The notes: a model not told the origin generated them from the sequence alone. Positions 1-5,099 are shown, counted from the first letter of the stretch. The stretch is 5,099 bases of DNA from an uncultured Collinsella sp. (GCA_900542235.1 UQNB01000101.1:1-5099), one strand, 5' to 3'. Translations and numbers: made by a program.

Positions 1-178
1 CCATGATGCCTTGCGCGGTGGTATGGGCGCTGGCAACCGTGTCGACCATAAAGCGCGGCAGGTCGGCAGCGCAGGGGAGGGCGGCAAGCTGGTCGGAAAG
101 CTCGGTGGCGGCAAACTGCCTGAGCTTGAGCTCGGCCTTGACCTGCTTTTTCTGCTTACGACGACGCGGCTTGGACAT
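1..178 (-). CDS. Unrecognised protein with basic N-terminus, partial (C-terminus beyond left edge)
   Basis: The first 59 codons of a minus-strand gene are present; the rest lies outside the window. It begins ATG at 178 with a purine-rich Shine-Dalgarno (GGAAGGAAAG) about 4 bases upstream, in the 36-bp gap after the MetRS-like stop codon, so it is probably the second gene of that transcript. The N-terminus (MSKPRRRKQKKQVKAELK) has eleven Lys/Arg in its first 20 residues. It is followed by a segment without charge clusters that looks helical (LSDQLAALPCAADLPRFMVDTVA). There is no signal peptide or membrane segment. Basic tails like this are common on RNA- or ribosome-binding proteins, but that is only a guess. 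I do not recognise the family, and the visible part is too short to assign a function. Reading frame and start are well supported; function is not. Confidence 0.7.
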   Translation of the reverse strand, partial: MSKPRRRKQKKQVKAELKLRQFAATELSDQLAALPCAADLPRFMVDTVASAHTTAQGIM

Positions 179-214
179 CCGTCTTTCCTTCCCATTCCAT
201 TACATGTCGAGTGT

Positions 215-2365
215 TTAGTACTGGCTCTCGTGCTTGCTAAAGAAGTCGAAGCGCGGGGGCAGCGGCTTCACGCGGTGCTCGCCGGGCTTCTCGCCCAGGA
301 TCTCCACGAACTCGTCCGTGGAGGCAAAGATGTTATCCCAGCTAAAGAAAGCGACCGGGTCGACGTCGAAGTACTCGCAGATGAGCTCGCAGCCGGCCGG
401 CACAATACCGTGCATCAGGACGGTCGCCACGCGCAGCTCGGTAAAGGCGTCGACGAGGGCCTGCGTCATTGCGGCGTTTGCCGGCTCGCCCTCGAGCTTG
501 TTGGCGGCCTTAGAGGCGTCGCTCCAGCGCTTGTTGGCGGCACGCAGGTAGTCGTCGCACACGGCGAGCGCGCGGTGCGTCTCGAACTTGTACATGGCTT
601 GCTCAAAGGCGAGAGCTGCCTGCTCGGCGGCTTCGACCACGGTGTCAGAAGCGGCACCGGCGGGGATGCAGCCGTTGCGGTAGGGGCTCTCGTCGCCCTC
701 CTTGATGGCGACGCCGTAGAAGCAGCTGCGGGCCAGGCGGTTGAAGACGCCGGTCAAAAGGGCGCTCTCCTTAAGGGCCGGATCGATAACGCGCTTGTCG
801 TCGCAGGCACGCACCTCGTTGCCGTCCTTGTCCTTGCCGGTCACACGCGTGTCGTATGCCTTGGGGCTAAAGCTCACCGGCTTCTCGGATAGGCCGAGCG
901 ACAGCCAGTGCGCGCGCATCTGCTCGCAGGTGTAGTGGTTGAGCAGGTCGTCTGCCGGCGGGGGAGGGGTCTGCGAGGACGAGCTCGCCTTTTTGCCCAT
1001 GTAGAGCAGGTGATAGCAGGCGCTGACGGTGCTCTGCGTAAGGTCCCAACCCAGGGCCTCCCACATGGCGGTTTGCGCGATGCAGTAGAAATAGATGTTG
1101 TCCTGACCGATGAACTGGTAGATCTGCGCGTCGTCCGAGCACCACCAGTCGCGCCAGTCGAGCGAGCTGTGCTGGTAGGTGGGCGCGGGGACCTGCGTGG
1201 AATCGGCGGCGGGCTCGCCCATGAGGGCGGCATCCTGGGCGGCGACGCCCTCGGTCACGCCGGCGGCCTTGGCATCGCGTGCGAGCACGGTGCGAGTGTA
1301 GCTGATGGGCGCCCACAGGCTCTCGGGCCAGCACCAGCAGGTGACGTCGGTTACGCCGTCAACCTCGGGCACCGGAACGCCCCAGTCGATGTTGCCGGTG
1401 ATGCGGAAGGGCACGAGCGCCTTGCCGCTGCGGAAGCGCACGCCGCCGTTGGCGAGCACCGCGTGGGCGTCGTCGCGCTCCTTCCAGCTGGGGAAGGTGA
1501 CGGTAAAGCTGCTCTTGTTGCCCTCGGGCTCCAGCACGGTGTGCTCGGGGAGCTGGTCCTCGACGGCATCGAAGGCCTCGCGGAACTTGTTCTGGATGTA
1601 GAGCTGAGCCGGCAGCAGCCACTCCTCCATGGTCTTGGAGACCACGGAGCGAACCTGCGGGTTCTGGGCGAGCTTGGCGGTATAGGTCTTCATAAAGTCG
1701 AGGTAGGCGGGTAGGTCGAAGTAGAGGTTGTCGACCGGGCGCAGCTCGGGCACCTCGCCGGTGAGCTGGCTCTTGGGTGCGATGAGCTCTTCGGGCTCAA
1801 ACTGGTGGCCCAGATCGCACTCGTCGGCATAAGCCTTCTCGGACTTGCAGCCCTGGATGGGGCAGCGGCCGATCACCTGACGGCCGTTGAGGAACGTGCC
1901 GGCCTTGGCATCGTAGAACTGCAGCGTGGAGCGCTTGGAGATGGTGCCCTGCTCGTGCAGGCGCTCGATAATCTCGGCGGTAACCTCGTTGTGAATCTGC
2001 GCAGCTGGCTCAAGGCCTGAGCCGCCGTAGATGTCGCAGCTGATGTTGTAGTTGTTGAGGGTCGCGGCCTGTCGGGAGTGGTTGGACTCGACATACTCGC
2101 CGATGGACTTATCGTAGCCTTCGTTCTCCTTGAGCTTGCGGTAGCTCTCCATGATGGGCGAGCCGTAGCAGTCGGTGCCCGAGGTGAAGATGACGTTCTC
2201 GCGGCCCAGGCGGTCGCGCAGGAAACGGGCGAAGAAGTCGGCCGGGACAAAGACGCCGCCAACGTGGCCAAAGTGAAGGCCCTTGTTGCCGTAGGGCTCG
2301 CCGGCGGTAACGATGGCGCGGCGCGGCCAGCTGGGACGGTCGTTCATGGAGTATTTGGATGCCAT
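215..2365 (-). CDS. Methionine--tRNA ligase family protein (divergent class I aminoacyl-tRNA synthetase)
   Basis: Encodes 716 residues of a cytosolic class I aminoacyl-tRNA synthetase of the MetRS family, which charges tRNA with an amino acid using ATP. Seen: the HIGH-type motif HFGH (31-34); TSGTDCYGSPI (61-71), matching the MetRS ADDAHGTPI block; a zinc-knuckle-like segment with C168, C173, C183 and H187; EELIAPKSQLTGEVPELR (192-209), matching the family's TELIEPKSVVSG block; WAPISY (351-356) for DAPIGY; YQFIGQDNIYFY (416-427) for YHFIGKDIVYFH; and GKKASSSS (457-464) where KMSKS belongs. A helical anticodon-binding-like region follows to the C-terminus; I see no C-terminal OB-fold tRNA-binding domain. 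The start at 2365 is chosen for its GAAGGAG site and because the protein reads as MetRS from there. The frame stays open for 31 codons further upstream, but that part overlaps the promoter. Odd points: KMSKS lysine 2 is Ser, methionine-pocket residues differ, and about 60 residues are inserted near 260-320. It could be the sole MetRS or a paralog; family certain, substrate less so. Confidence 0.9.
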   Translation of the reverse strand: MASKYSMNDRPSWPRRAIVTAGEPYGNKGLHFGHVGGVFVPADFFARFLRDRLGRENVIFTSGTDCYGSPIMESYRKLKENEGYDKSIGEYVESNHSRQAATLNNYNISCDIYGGSGLEPAAQIHNEVTAEIIERLHEQGTISKRSTLQFYDAKAGTFLNGRQVIGRCPIQGCKSEKAYADECDLGHQFEPEELIAPKSQLTGEVPELRPVDNLYFDLPAYLDFMKTYTAKLAQNPQVRSVVSKTMEEWLLPAQLYIQNKFREAFDAVEDQLPEHTVLEPEGNKSSFTVTFPSWKERDDAHAVLANGGVRFRSGKALVPFRITGNIDWGVPVPEVDGVTDVTCWCWPESLWAPISYTRTVLARDAKAAGVTEGVAAQDAALMGEPAADSTQVPAPTYQHSSLDWRDWWCSDDAQIYQFIGQDNIYFYCIAQTAMWEALGWDLTQSTVSACYHLLYMGKKASSSSQTPPPPADDLLNHYTCEQMRAHWLSLGLSEKPVSFSPKAYDTRVTGKDKDGNEVRACDDKRVIDPALKESALLTGVFNRLARSCFYGVAIKEGDESPYRNGCIPAGAASDTVVEAAEQAALAFEQAMYKFETHRALAVCDDYLRAANKRWSDASKAANKLEGEPANAAMTQALVDAFTELRVATVLMHGIVPAGCELICEYFDVDPVAFFSWDNIFASTDEFVEILGEKPGEHRVKPLPPRFDFFSKHESQY

Positions 2366-2369
2366 GGGA

Positions 2370-2376
2370 CTCCTTC
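2370..2376 (-). promoter_or_regulatory. Ribosome binding site of the MetRS-like gene
   Basis: On the minus strand GAAGGAG lies 4 bases before the ATG at 2365. This strong site decides the start against in-frame upstream codons that would extend the protein by 31 residues with no MetRS resemblance. Confidence 0.75.
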
Positions 2377-2446
2377 GCATATGGTGAGAGCGCGGCCGGG
2401 CGCGGGGCTCGGCGGCGCGGTGGTCAATTCGTGCATATCGTTCGAC

Positions 2447-2455
2447 ATTATCGCA
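2447..2455 (-). promoter_or_regulatory. Probable extended -10 promoter for the MetRS-like gene
   Basis: On the minus strand TGCGATAAT reads as an extended -10 (TGn followed by GATAAT, five of six matches to TATAAT). The best upstream -35 candidate is weak (CTGCCA, 19-base spacer), as is usual for extended -10 promoters. The predicted start is near 2440, giving a leader of roughly 75 bases with no T-box or riboswitch that I can recognise. The -10 sits inside an imperfect inverted repeat (GTGCATA at 2431-2437 against TATcGCAC at 2449-2456). Assigned from consensus only. Confidence 0.4.
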
Positions 2456-2497
2456 CATGCGGACGGGTACGTGGCAGGGGCGCTATCCTAAGATGCT

Positions 2498-3067
2498 ATG
2501 AATGAGATTTCCAACATACATGCGTTTGAAGACGAGGATTTTCTGCACGCTTGCTTCGTGTGGGGGATGGTCGTAGTCGGCGTGTTTGCCGTGTGCCTGG
2601 TGCCGGTGTTTATGCTGCTGGGCGGGCCTGCAGACTTGGATGCTGCTGATGCGGGCGGCTGGACGGCAGTCGTGGGCTGGATAGTCGGCTTGGCTGCGGT
2701 CTCAATGGCGTCGTTTGCCGTGCACGAGCTGGTGCACGGTGTGTTTTTTAAGCTGCTGGCGCTCGCGAGTGCGCACGTGACTTTTGGAGCGAACCGTGAG
2801 ACGTGCATGATCTATGCCTGCGCCGAGGGGATTGTGTATTCGCGCCGGCGGTACATGGCGGTTTGCCTGGCGCCGACGGTTGTTGTGACGGCGGCGTTTG
2901 CCCTGGGATTTGCGTTTTCGGGGTATCCGCTGCTGTGCTACCTGGCGGCTGGTTTGCACCTTTCGGGATGCACGGGCGACTGGTATTACGTGCGGACGAT
3001 CCTGCGCGACCGCCGCATTGCCGCCTGCGAGGACACGTCCTTTGGCGTGCGCTTTTTCGCAAGGTAG
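2498..3067 (+). CDS. DUF3267-like putative membrane zinc metalloprotease
   Basis: A 189-residue integral membrane protein. Hydrophobic segments lie at about 19-41, 55-74, 119-141 and 145-157. The zincin motif HELVH (H76, E77, H80) sits on the helix after the second segment, and a late Asp (D161, in CTGDWYYV) is placed where DUF3267 proteins carry a candidate third metal ligand. This arrangement, with the HExxH embedded near the membrane in a protein of about 180-200 residues, matches the DUF3267 'putative zincin peptidase' family. The substrate and even the proteolytic activity of that family are unknown to me. The C-terminus (165-189) is Arg-rich and probably cytoplasmic. It is divergent from the MetRS-like gene (132-bp gap) and 62 bp upstream of queH on the same strand; a functional link to queuosine is not evident. 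No convincing Shine-Dalgarno precedes ATG 2498; TATCCT at 2484-2489 ends 8 bases before it, so a leaderless mRNA is possible. Confidence 0.8.
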   Translation: MNEISNIHAFEDEDFLHACFVWGMVVVGVFAVCLVPVFMLLGGPADLDAADAGGWTAVVGWIVGLAAVSMASFAVHELVHGVFFKLLALASAHVTFGANRETCMIYACAEGIVYSRRRYMAVCLAPTVVVTAAFALGFAFSGYPLLCYLAAGLHLSGCTGDWYYVRTILRDRRIAACEDTSFGVRFFAR

Positions 3068-3077
3068 TCTTTTTGGG

Positions 3078-3110
3078 ATGATTTTTCTGGGACGGGGATT
3101 AAAAAATCAT
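3078..3110. repeat. AT-rich inverted repeat between the DUF3267-like gene and queH
   Basis: ATGATTTTT at 3078-3086 is the exact reverse complement of AAAAATCAT at 3102-3110, giving a 9-bp stem around a 15-base G-rich loop (CTGGGACGGGGATTA). The left arm is also part of a short tandem-like pattern, TTTTTGGGATG then TTTTTCTGGGACG (3071-3094). It starts 10 bases after the upstream stop codon and ends just before the queH Shine-Dalgarno. It lacks the GC-rich stem plus T-tract of an intrinsic terminator. An operator, a weak attenuator or a copy of a dispersed genomic repeat are all possible. Confidence 0.55.
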
Positions 3111-3113
3111 TGC

Positions 3114-3123
3114 GGGGGAGGAG
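3114..3123 (+). promoter_or_regulatory. Ribosome binding site that decides the queH start
   Basis: GGGGGAGGAG abuts ATG 3124 directly (no spacer from AGGAG), but is 6 bases from the in-frame ATG at 3130. Normal spacing therefore favours 3130 as the real start, dropping Met-Ser from the longer reading. Confidence 0.65.
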
Positions 3124-3129
3124 ATGTCG

Positions 3130-3705
3130 ATGAAGCCGTTGTTGCTGCATGCTTGTTGCGCGCCATGCTCGCTTGAGCCGGTTCGCCTGCTGCGCGAGGA
3201 GGGGTTTGAGCCCACGATTTGCTGGACCAATCCCAATATTCAGCCGCGCGATGAATGGCAGCGTCGTTTGGACGAGCTGCGCCGGTGGTGTGCCGACGGC
3301 GACATCGAGCTCATCGAGGCCGGGGAGGACCGCGAACGCTGGGAGACCGGCGTGGCCCCGTTGGGTGCCGATCGTCCCCGTCGCTGTCGCGTGTGCTATG
3401 CCTTGCGCTTGGCCGAGGCATGCCGCGTTGCCCAGGAGCGCGGGTTTGAATATGTGGGTACGACGCTCGCCGTCTCGCCGTACCAGCTGTTCGACACCTG
3501 CAATGATGTTTTGGAGCGTCTGGCTGCCGCCCGCGGTCTCACCCCGGTGATTCGCGATTTTCGCCCGTATTATCCCGAGGCTACGCGCCGTTCGCGTGAG
3601 CTGGGCATGTATCGGCAGAATTCCTGCGGCTGCCGTTTCTCGGCGGTCGAGGCGGCCATGGATCGCGCCCGCATCCGCGACGAGCGCAAAGCCGCCAAAA
3701 AGTAG
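3130..3705 (+). CDS. queH: Epoxyqueuosine reductase QueH
   Basis: QueH (formerly DUF208) is the non-cobalamin epoxyqueuosine reductase, doing the last step of queuosine synthesis on tRNA: oQ34 to Q34 in tRNAs with GUN anticodons. The 191-residue protein carries the full family signature, numbered from ATG 3130: LLLHACCAPCS (4-14; C9, C10, C13), NPNIQPRDEWQRR (34-46), RCRVCYALRL (85-94; C86, C89), GTTLAVSPYQ (110-119), DFRPYY (143-148) and RQNSCGCRFS (162-171; C166, C168). The paired CC, CxxC and CxC cysteines are the conserved set proposed to hold the iron-sulfur cluster and iron. Length is normal and there is no disruption. The C-terminus is a basic tail (RIRDERKAAKK). It stands 64 bp upstream of queA, the enzyme that makes its substrate, which strongly supports the call. 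Start 3130 is chosen from Shine-Dalgarno spacing; ATG 3124 is the alternative. Because queA is frameshifted here, QueH may be without substrate unless QueA activity survives. Confidence 0.95.
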   Translation: MKPLLLHACCAPCSLEPVRLLREEGFEPTICWTNPNIQPRDEWQRRLDELRRWCADGDIELIEAGEDRERWETGVAPLGADRPRRCRVCYALRLAEACRVAQERGFEYVGTTLAVSPYQLFDTCNDVLERLAAARGLTPVIRDFRPYYPEATRRSRELGMYRQNSCGCRFSAVEAAMDRARIRDERKAAKK

Positions 3706-3724
3706 TTCGTTTGGGACGTCAGCC

Positions 3725-3733
3725 TGCTAGGAT
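3725..3733 (+). promoter_or_regulatory. Possible extended -10 promoter for queA
   Basis: TGCTAGGAT is an extended -10 (TGn then TAGGAT, four of six to TATAAT) in the 64-bp queH-queA gap, resembling the TGCGATAAT of the MetRS-like gene. A start near 3740 would give a leader of about 30 bases carrying the queA Shine-Dalgarno. I see no good -35. queA could equally be read through from queH, as no terminator separates them. Confidence 0.35.
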
Positions 3734-3755
3734 GTAGAGCGGACTTTAGCTATAT

Positions 3756-3761
3756 AAGGAG
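3756..3761 (+). promoter_or_regulatory. Ribosome binding site that decides the queA start (GTG)
   Basis: AAGGAG lies 8 bases before GTG 3770 but 14 bases before the in-frame ATG at 3776. Spacing therefore supports the GTG start, giving an N-terminus Met-Ser-Met. Confidence 0.65.
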
Positions 3762-4408
3762 AATCCGACGTGTCTATGCGTACCGATGATTTTGACTACA
3801 ACCTTCCCGAGGAACTGATCGCCCAGGCTCCCGCCGAGCCGCGCGACTCCTGCCGCCTGCTGGTGGTGGATCGCAAGGGCTCCCAGGCGGGAACGCCGCT
3901 GGAGCATGGCGGCACCGTTGAGCACCGCATCTTCCGCGACATCATCGACTATATCGAGCCGGGCGACGTGCTCGTCATCAACAAGACGCGTGTGATGCCG
4001 GCCCGCCTGATCGGTCGCAAAGCCGGCTCGGGTGGCGTGGTCGAGACGCTGCTGCTCAAGCGCCGCGAGGATGTTGACCCGCTGGGCCATGTTTGGGAGT
4101 GCTTGGTCAAGCCGGGCAAGCGCCTGAAGCCCGGTGCCCAGATTGAGTATCGCGCCGGTGGCGCCCATGCGCCCGAGGGGGCTCCCGTGGTGCTGACGGC
4201 CGAGGTCATCGACTTTGTCACCGATAGCCGTGGTGGCCGTCTGGTGCGCTTTGAGCCGGCCGGTTGCAATGCCGCCGGCGACCCGCGCACGCTCGACGAG
4301 GCCATCCATGCGGCCGGCCACGTGCCGCTGCCGCCCTACATTACCGATTACGAGGGCGACCCCGAGAAGTACCAGACCGTCTACGCCATGAAGGAGGAGC
4401 ACTCGGCT

Positions 4409-4519
4409 GCCGCTCCTACGGCGGGGGTGCGCCTTTTCCCCCCGCTCATCGCGGGACACCGGCGAGGCCCCGCCCGCCGCGCCTACGGCGGGTCTGCACT
4501 TTACTCCCGAGCTCATGGC
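4409..4519 (+). repeat. Imperfect tandem duplication inside queA (period 67 bp)
   Basis: Positions 4409-4452 and 4476-4519 align without gaps at 33 of 44 bases, with an exact core of CCTACGGCGGG (4415-4425 and 4482-4492). In their own frames they read AAPTAGVRLFPPLIA and AAPTAGLHFTPELMA, 9 of 15 residues identical. The period is 22 codons plus one base, which causes the queA frameshift. The connecting sequence 4453-4475 is GC-rich; in the downstream frame it includes DTGEAPP (4455-4475). Confidence 0.75.
4473..4492. other. GC-rich hairpin at the second queA repeat copy
   Basis: CCCGCCG (4473-4479) pairs perfectly with CGGCGGG (4486-4492) around the loop CGCCTA. The first repeat copy forms a similar hairpin: CTGCCG with CGGCGG (six pairs, one of them G-T) around the loop CTCCTA at 4407-4424. 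Such paired structures could have favoured template switching or polymerase errors here. No regulatory role is implied. Confidence 0.5.
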
Positions 4520-5053
4520 CGCTATCGAGGCCAAGGGCGCGAAGTTTGCCGCCGTCGAGCTCGAGGTGGGCATCGATACCTTCCGCTTGGTGGAGGAGGA
4601 CGACCCTACGCAGCACGTCATGCACACCGAGCGCTACCACGTGTCGCAGGAGGTTGTCGACGCCGTGCATAAGGCGAAGGCCGAGGGTCATCGTGTGATC
4701 GCCGTCGGCACCACCGCGGTGCGCTCGCTCGAGAGTGCGTTTGACGCGGACGCGCCGGTGTCCGATCCGGCTGTGACGGCTCGCTATTTTGAAGGCCGCG
4801 AGGACGGTGCCGACACGCTCGGCCGCGGCGACATCGTGGCGCGCGAGAACGCCACGACGCAGCTTTACCTCATGCCCGGCTCGACCTATCACGTGGTCGA
4901 CGCGCTGATCACGAACTTCCACGTGCCGCGCTCCACGCTCATGATGCTCGTAAGCGCGCTTGCCACCCGCGACCAGATCATGGATGCCTACGCCGCTGCT
5001 ATCGAAGAGCGCTACCGCTTCTTCAGCTTTGGTGATGCGATGCTCATTTGTTA

Positions 5054-5080
5054 GTTACGCGGTTCTACGAACCGCGTAAC
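5054..5080 (+). terminator. Hairpin at the queA stop codon, probable terminator
   Basis: GTTACGCGGTTC (5054-5065) and GAACCGCGTAAC (5069-5080) form a perfect 12-bp stem with a TAC loop. The first base of the stem is the last base of the queA TAG. Position and stem strength suit a transcription terminator, but no T-tract follows in the 19 bases left in the window. It might instead be a 3'-end stabilising hairpin, an operator for the next gene, or a dispersed palindromic repeat. Confidence 0.5.
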
Positions 5081-5099
5081 GGCTCGACGCTGCAAACCC

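Larger units (their letters stand above)
3770..5054 (+). pseudogene. queA: queA, S-adenosylmethionine:tRNA ribosyltransferase-isomerase, frameshifted by an internal duplication
   Basis: QueA transfers and rearranges the ribose of SAM onto preQ1 at tRNA position 34, forming epoxyqueuosine, the substrate of QueH just upstream. The first frame (from GTG 3770) reads as good QueA through FDYNLPEELIAQAPAEPRDS, VLVINKTRVMPARLIGRK and HVPLPPYITDY to EEHSAAAPTAG (about residues 209-219). It then continues as unrelated Arg-rich sequence to a TAA at 4670-4672. The rest of QueA is in the next frame: AAPTAGLHFTPELMA, VELEVGIDTFR, VGTTAVRSLES, LITNFHVPRSTLMMLVSA and the C-terminal RYRFFSFGDAML, ending TAG at 5052-5054. 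The motif AAPTAG thus occurs twice, 67 bp apart, in two frames. Without the extra 67 bp the gene would encode 405 residues, somewhat longer than typical QueA (about 340-360). All conserved blocks are otherwise intact, so the lesion is recent, a sequence error, or bypassed by frameshifting. Family assignment is certain; loss of function is an inference. Confidence 0.9.

Noticed and set aside
11..892. 293-codon open frame on the plus strand over the 3' half of the MetRS-like gene
   Set aside because: Antisense shadow; it also crosses the gap and the start of the minus-strand basic protein and shows no recognisable domain.
908..1714. 268-codon open frame on the plus strand, opposite the MetRS-like gene
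   Set aside because: High GC content leaves long antisense frames open. The translation is repetitive in V, G, A, L and H, has no family signature, and covers a strand whose opposite frame is clearly MetRS-like.
2366..2440. T-box or SAM riboswitch in the leader of the MetRS-like gene
   Set aside because: The leader of about 75 bases is too short, and I find no T-box sequence, antiterminator or T-tract terminator.
215..2458. MetRS-like protein starting at 2458 (747 residues)
   Set aside because: The extra 31 residues overlap the likely promoter, lack a Shine-Dalgarno and do not resemble the family, whereas ATG 2365 has GAAGGAG 4 bases upstream.
3078..3110. Intrinsic terminator of the DUF3267-like gene
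   Set aside because: The stem is AT-only apart from one G-C pair at each arm's end region, the loop is long, and no T-tract follows.
4409..4519. Insertion sequence or MITE as the cause of the queA disruption
   Set aside because: The extra 67 bp has no terminal inverted repeats or transposase remnants and is better explained as a diverged duplication of adjacent queA sequence.
3746..4627. 293-codon minus-strand open frame opposite queA
   Set aside because: The opposite strand encodes well-conserved QueA blocks. The antisense translation looks like shadow and starts inside queA without a ribosome binding site.
4515..5054. Separate gene starting at ATG 4515
   Set aside because: It begins in the middle of the conserved QueA motif LHFTPELM, with no ribosome binding site, so it is the second half of broken queA and not an independent gene.

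Overview
The window looks like chromosomal DNA from a high-GC Gram-positive gut actinobacterium of class Coriobacteriia, most likely Collinsella or a close relative. That placement is an inference from strong G/C bias at third codon positions, purine-rich Shine-Dalgarno sites, and recalled similarity of the QueA wording (EVGIDTFR, MKEEHSAAAPTAG) and the MetRS-like protein to Coriobacteriia proteins. No search was run. I see no mobile element, CRISPR array, tRNA or rRNA.

Layout. On the minus strand, reading leftwards from about 2455, an extended -10 promoter precedes a 716-residue MetRS-family class I aminoacyl-tRNA synthetase (2365-215). It is followed 36 bp later by the start of an unrecognised lysine/arginine-rich protein that runs off the left edge (178-1). 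A 132-bp divergent intergenic region (2366-2497) separates these from a plus-strand series: a small membrane protein with a zincin HELVH motif (DUF3267-like, 2498-3067), queH (3130-3705), and queA (3770-5054). A perfect 12-bp-stem hairpin at the queA stop codon closes the series.

Biology. queH and queA act consecutively in queuosine synthesis on tRNAs with GUN anticodons. QueA adds the SAM-derived epoxycyclopentane ring to preQ1-tRNA, and QueH reduces epoxyqueuosine to queuosine. With the synthetase, three of the five genes concern tRNA.

Two things stand out. First, queA is broken in this sequence. A diverged tandem duplication around the conserved AAPTAG motif adds 67 bp and throws the downstream half out of frame. 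The two copies still resemble each other as protein, and removing one base would give a continuous QueA with a 22-residue internal repeat. Second, the MetRS-family enzyme keeps the fold signatures but has a KASSS-type KMSKS loop lacking the second lysine, altered methionine-pocket positions, an unusual CX4C/CX3H zinc knuckle and an insertion of about 60 residues. It may be a divergent paralog and not the housekeeping MetRS.
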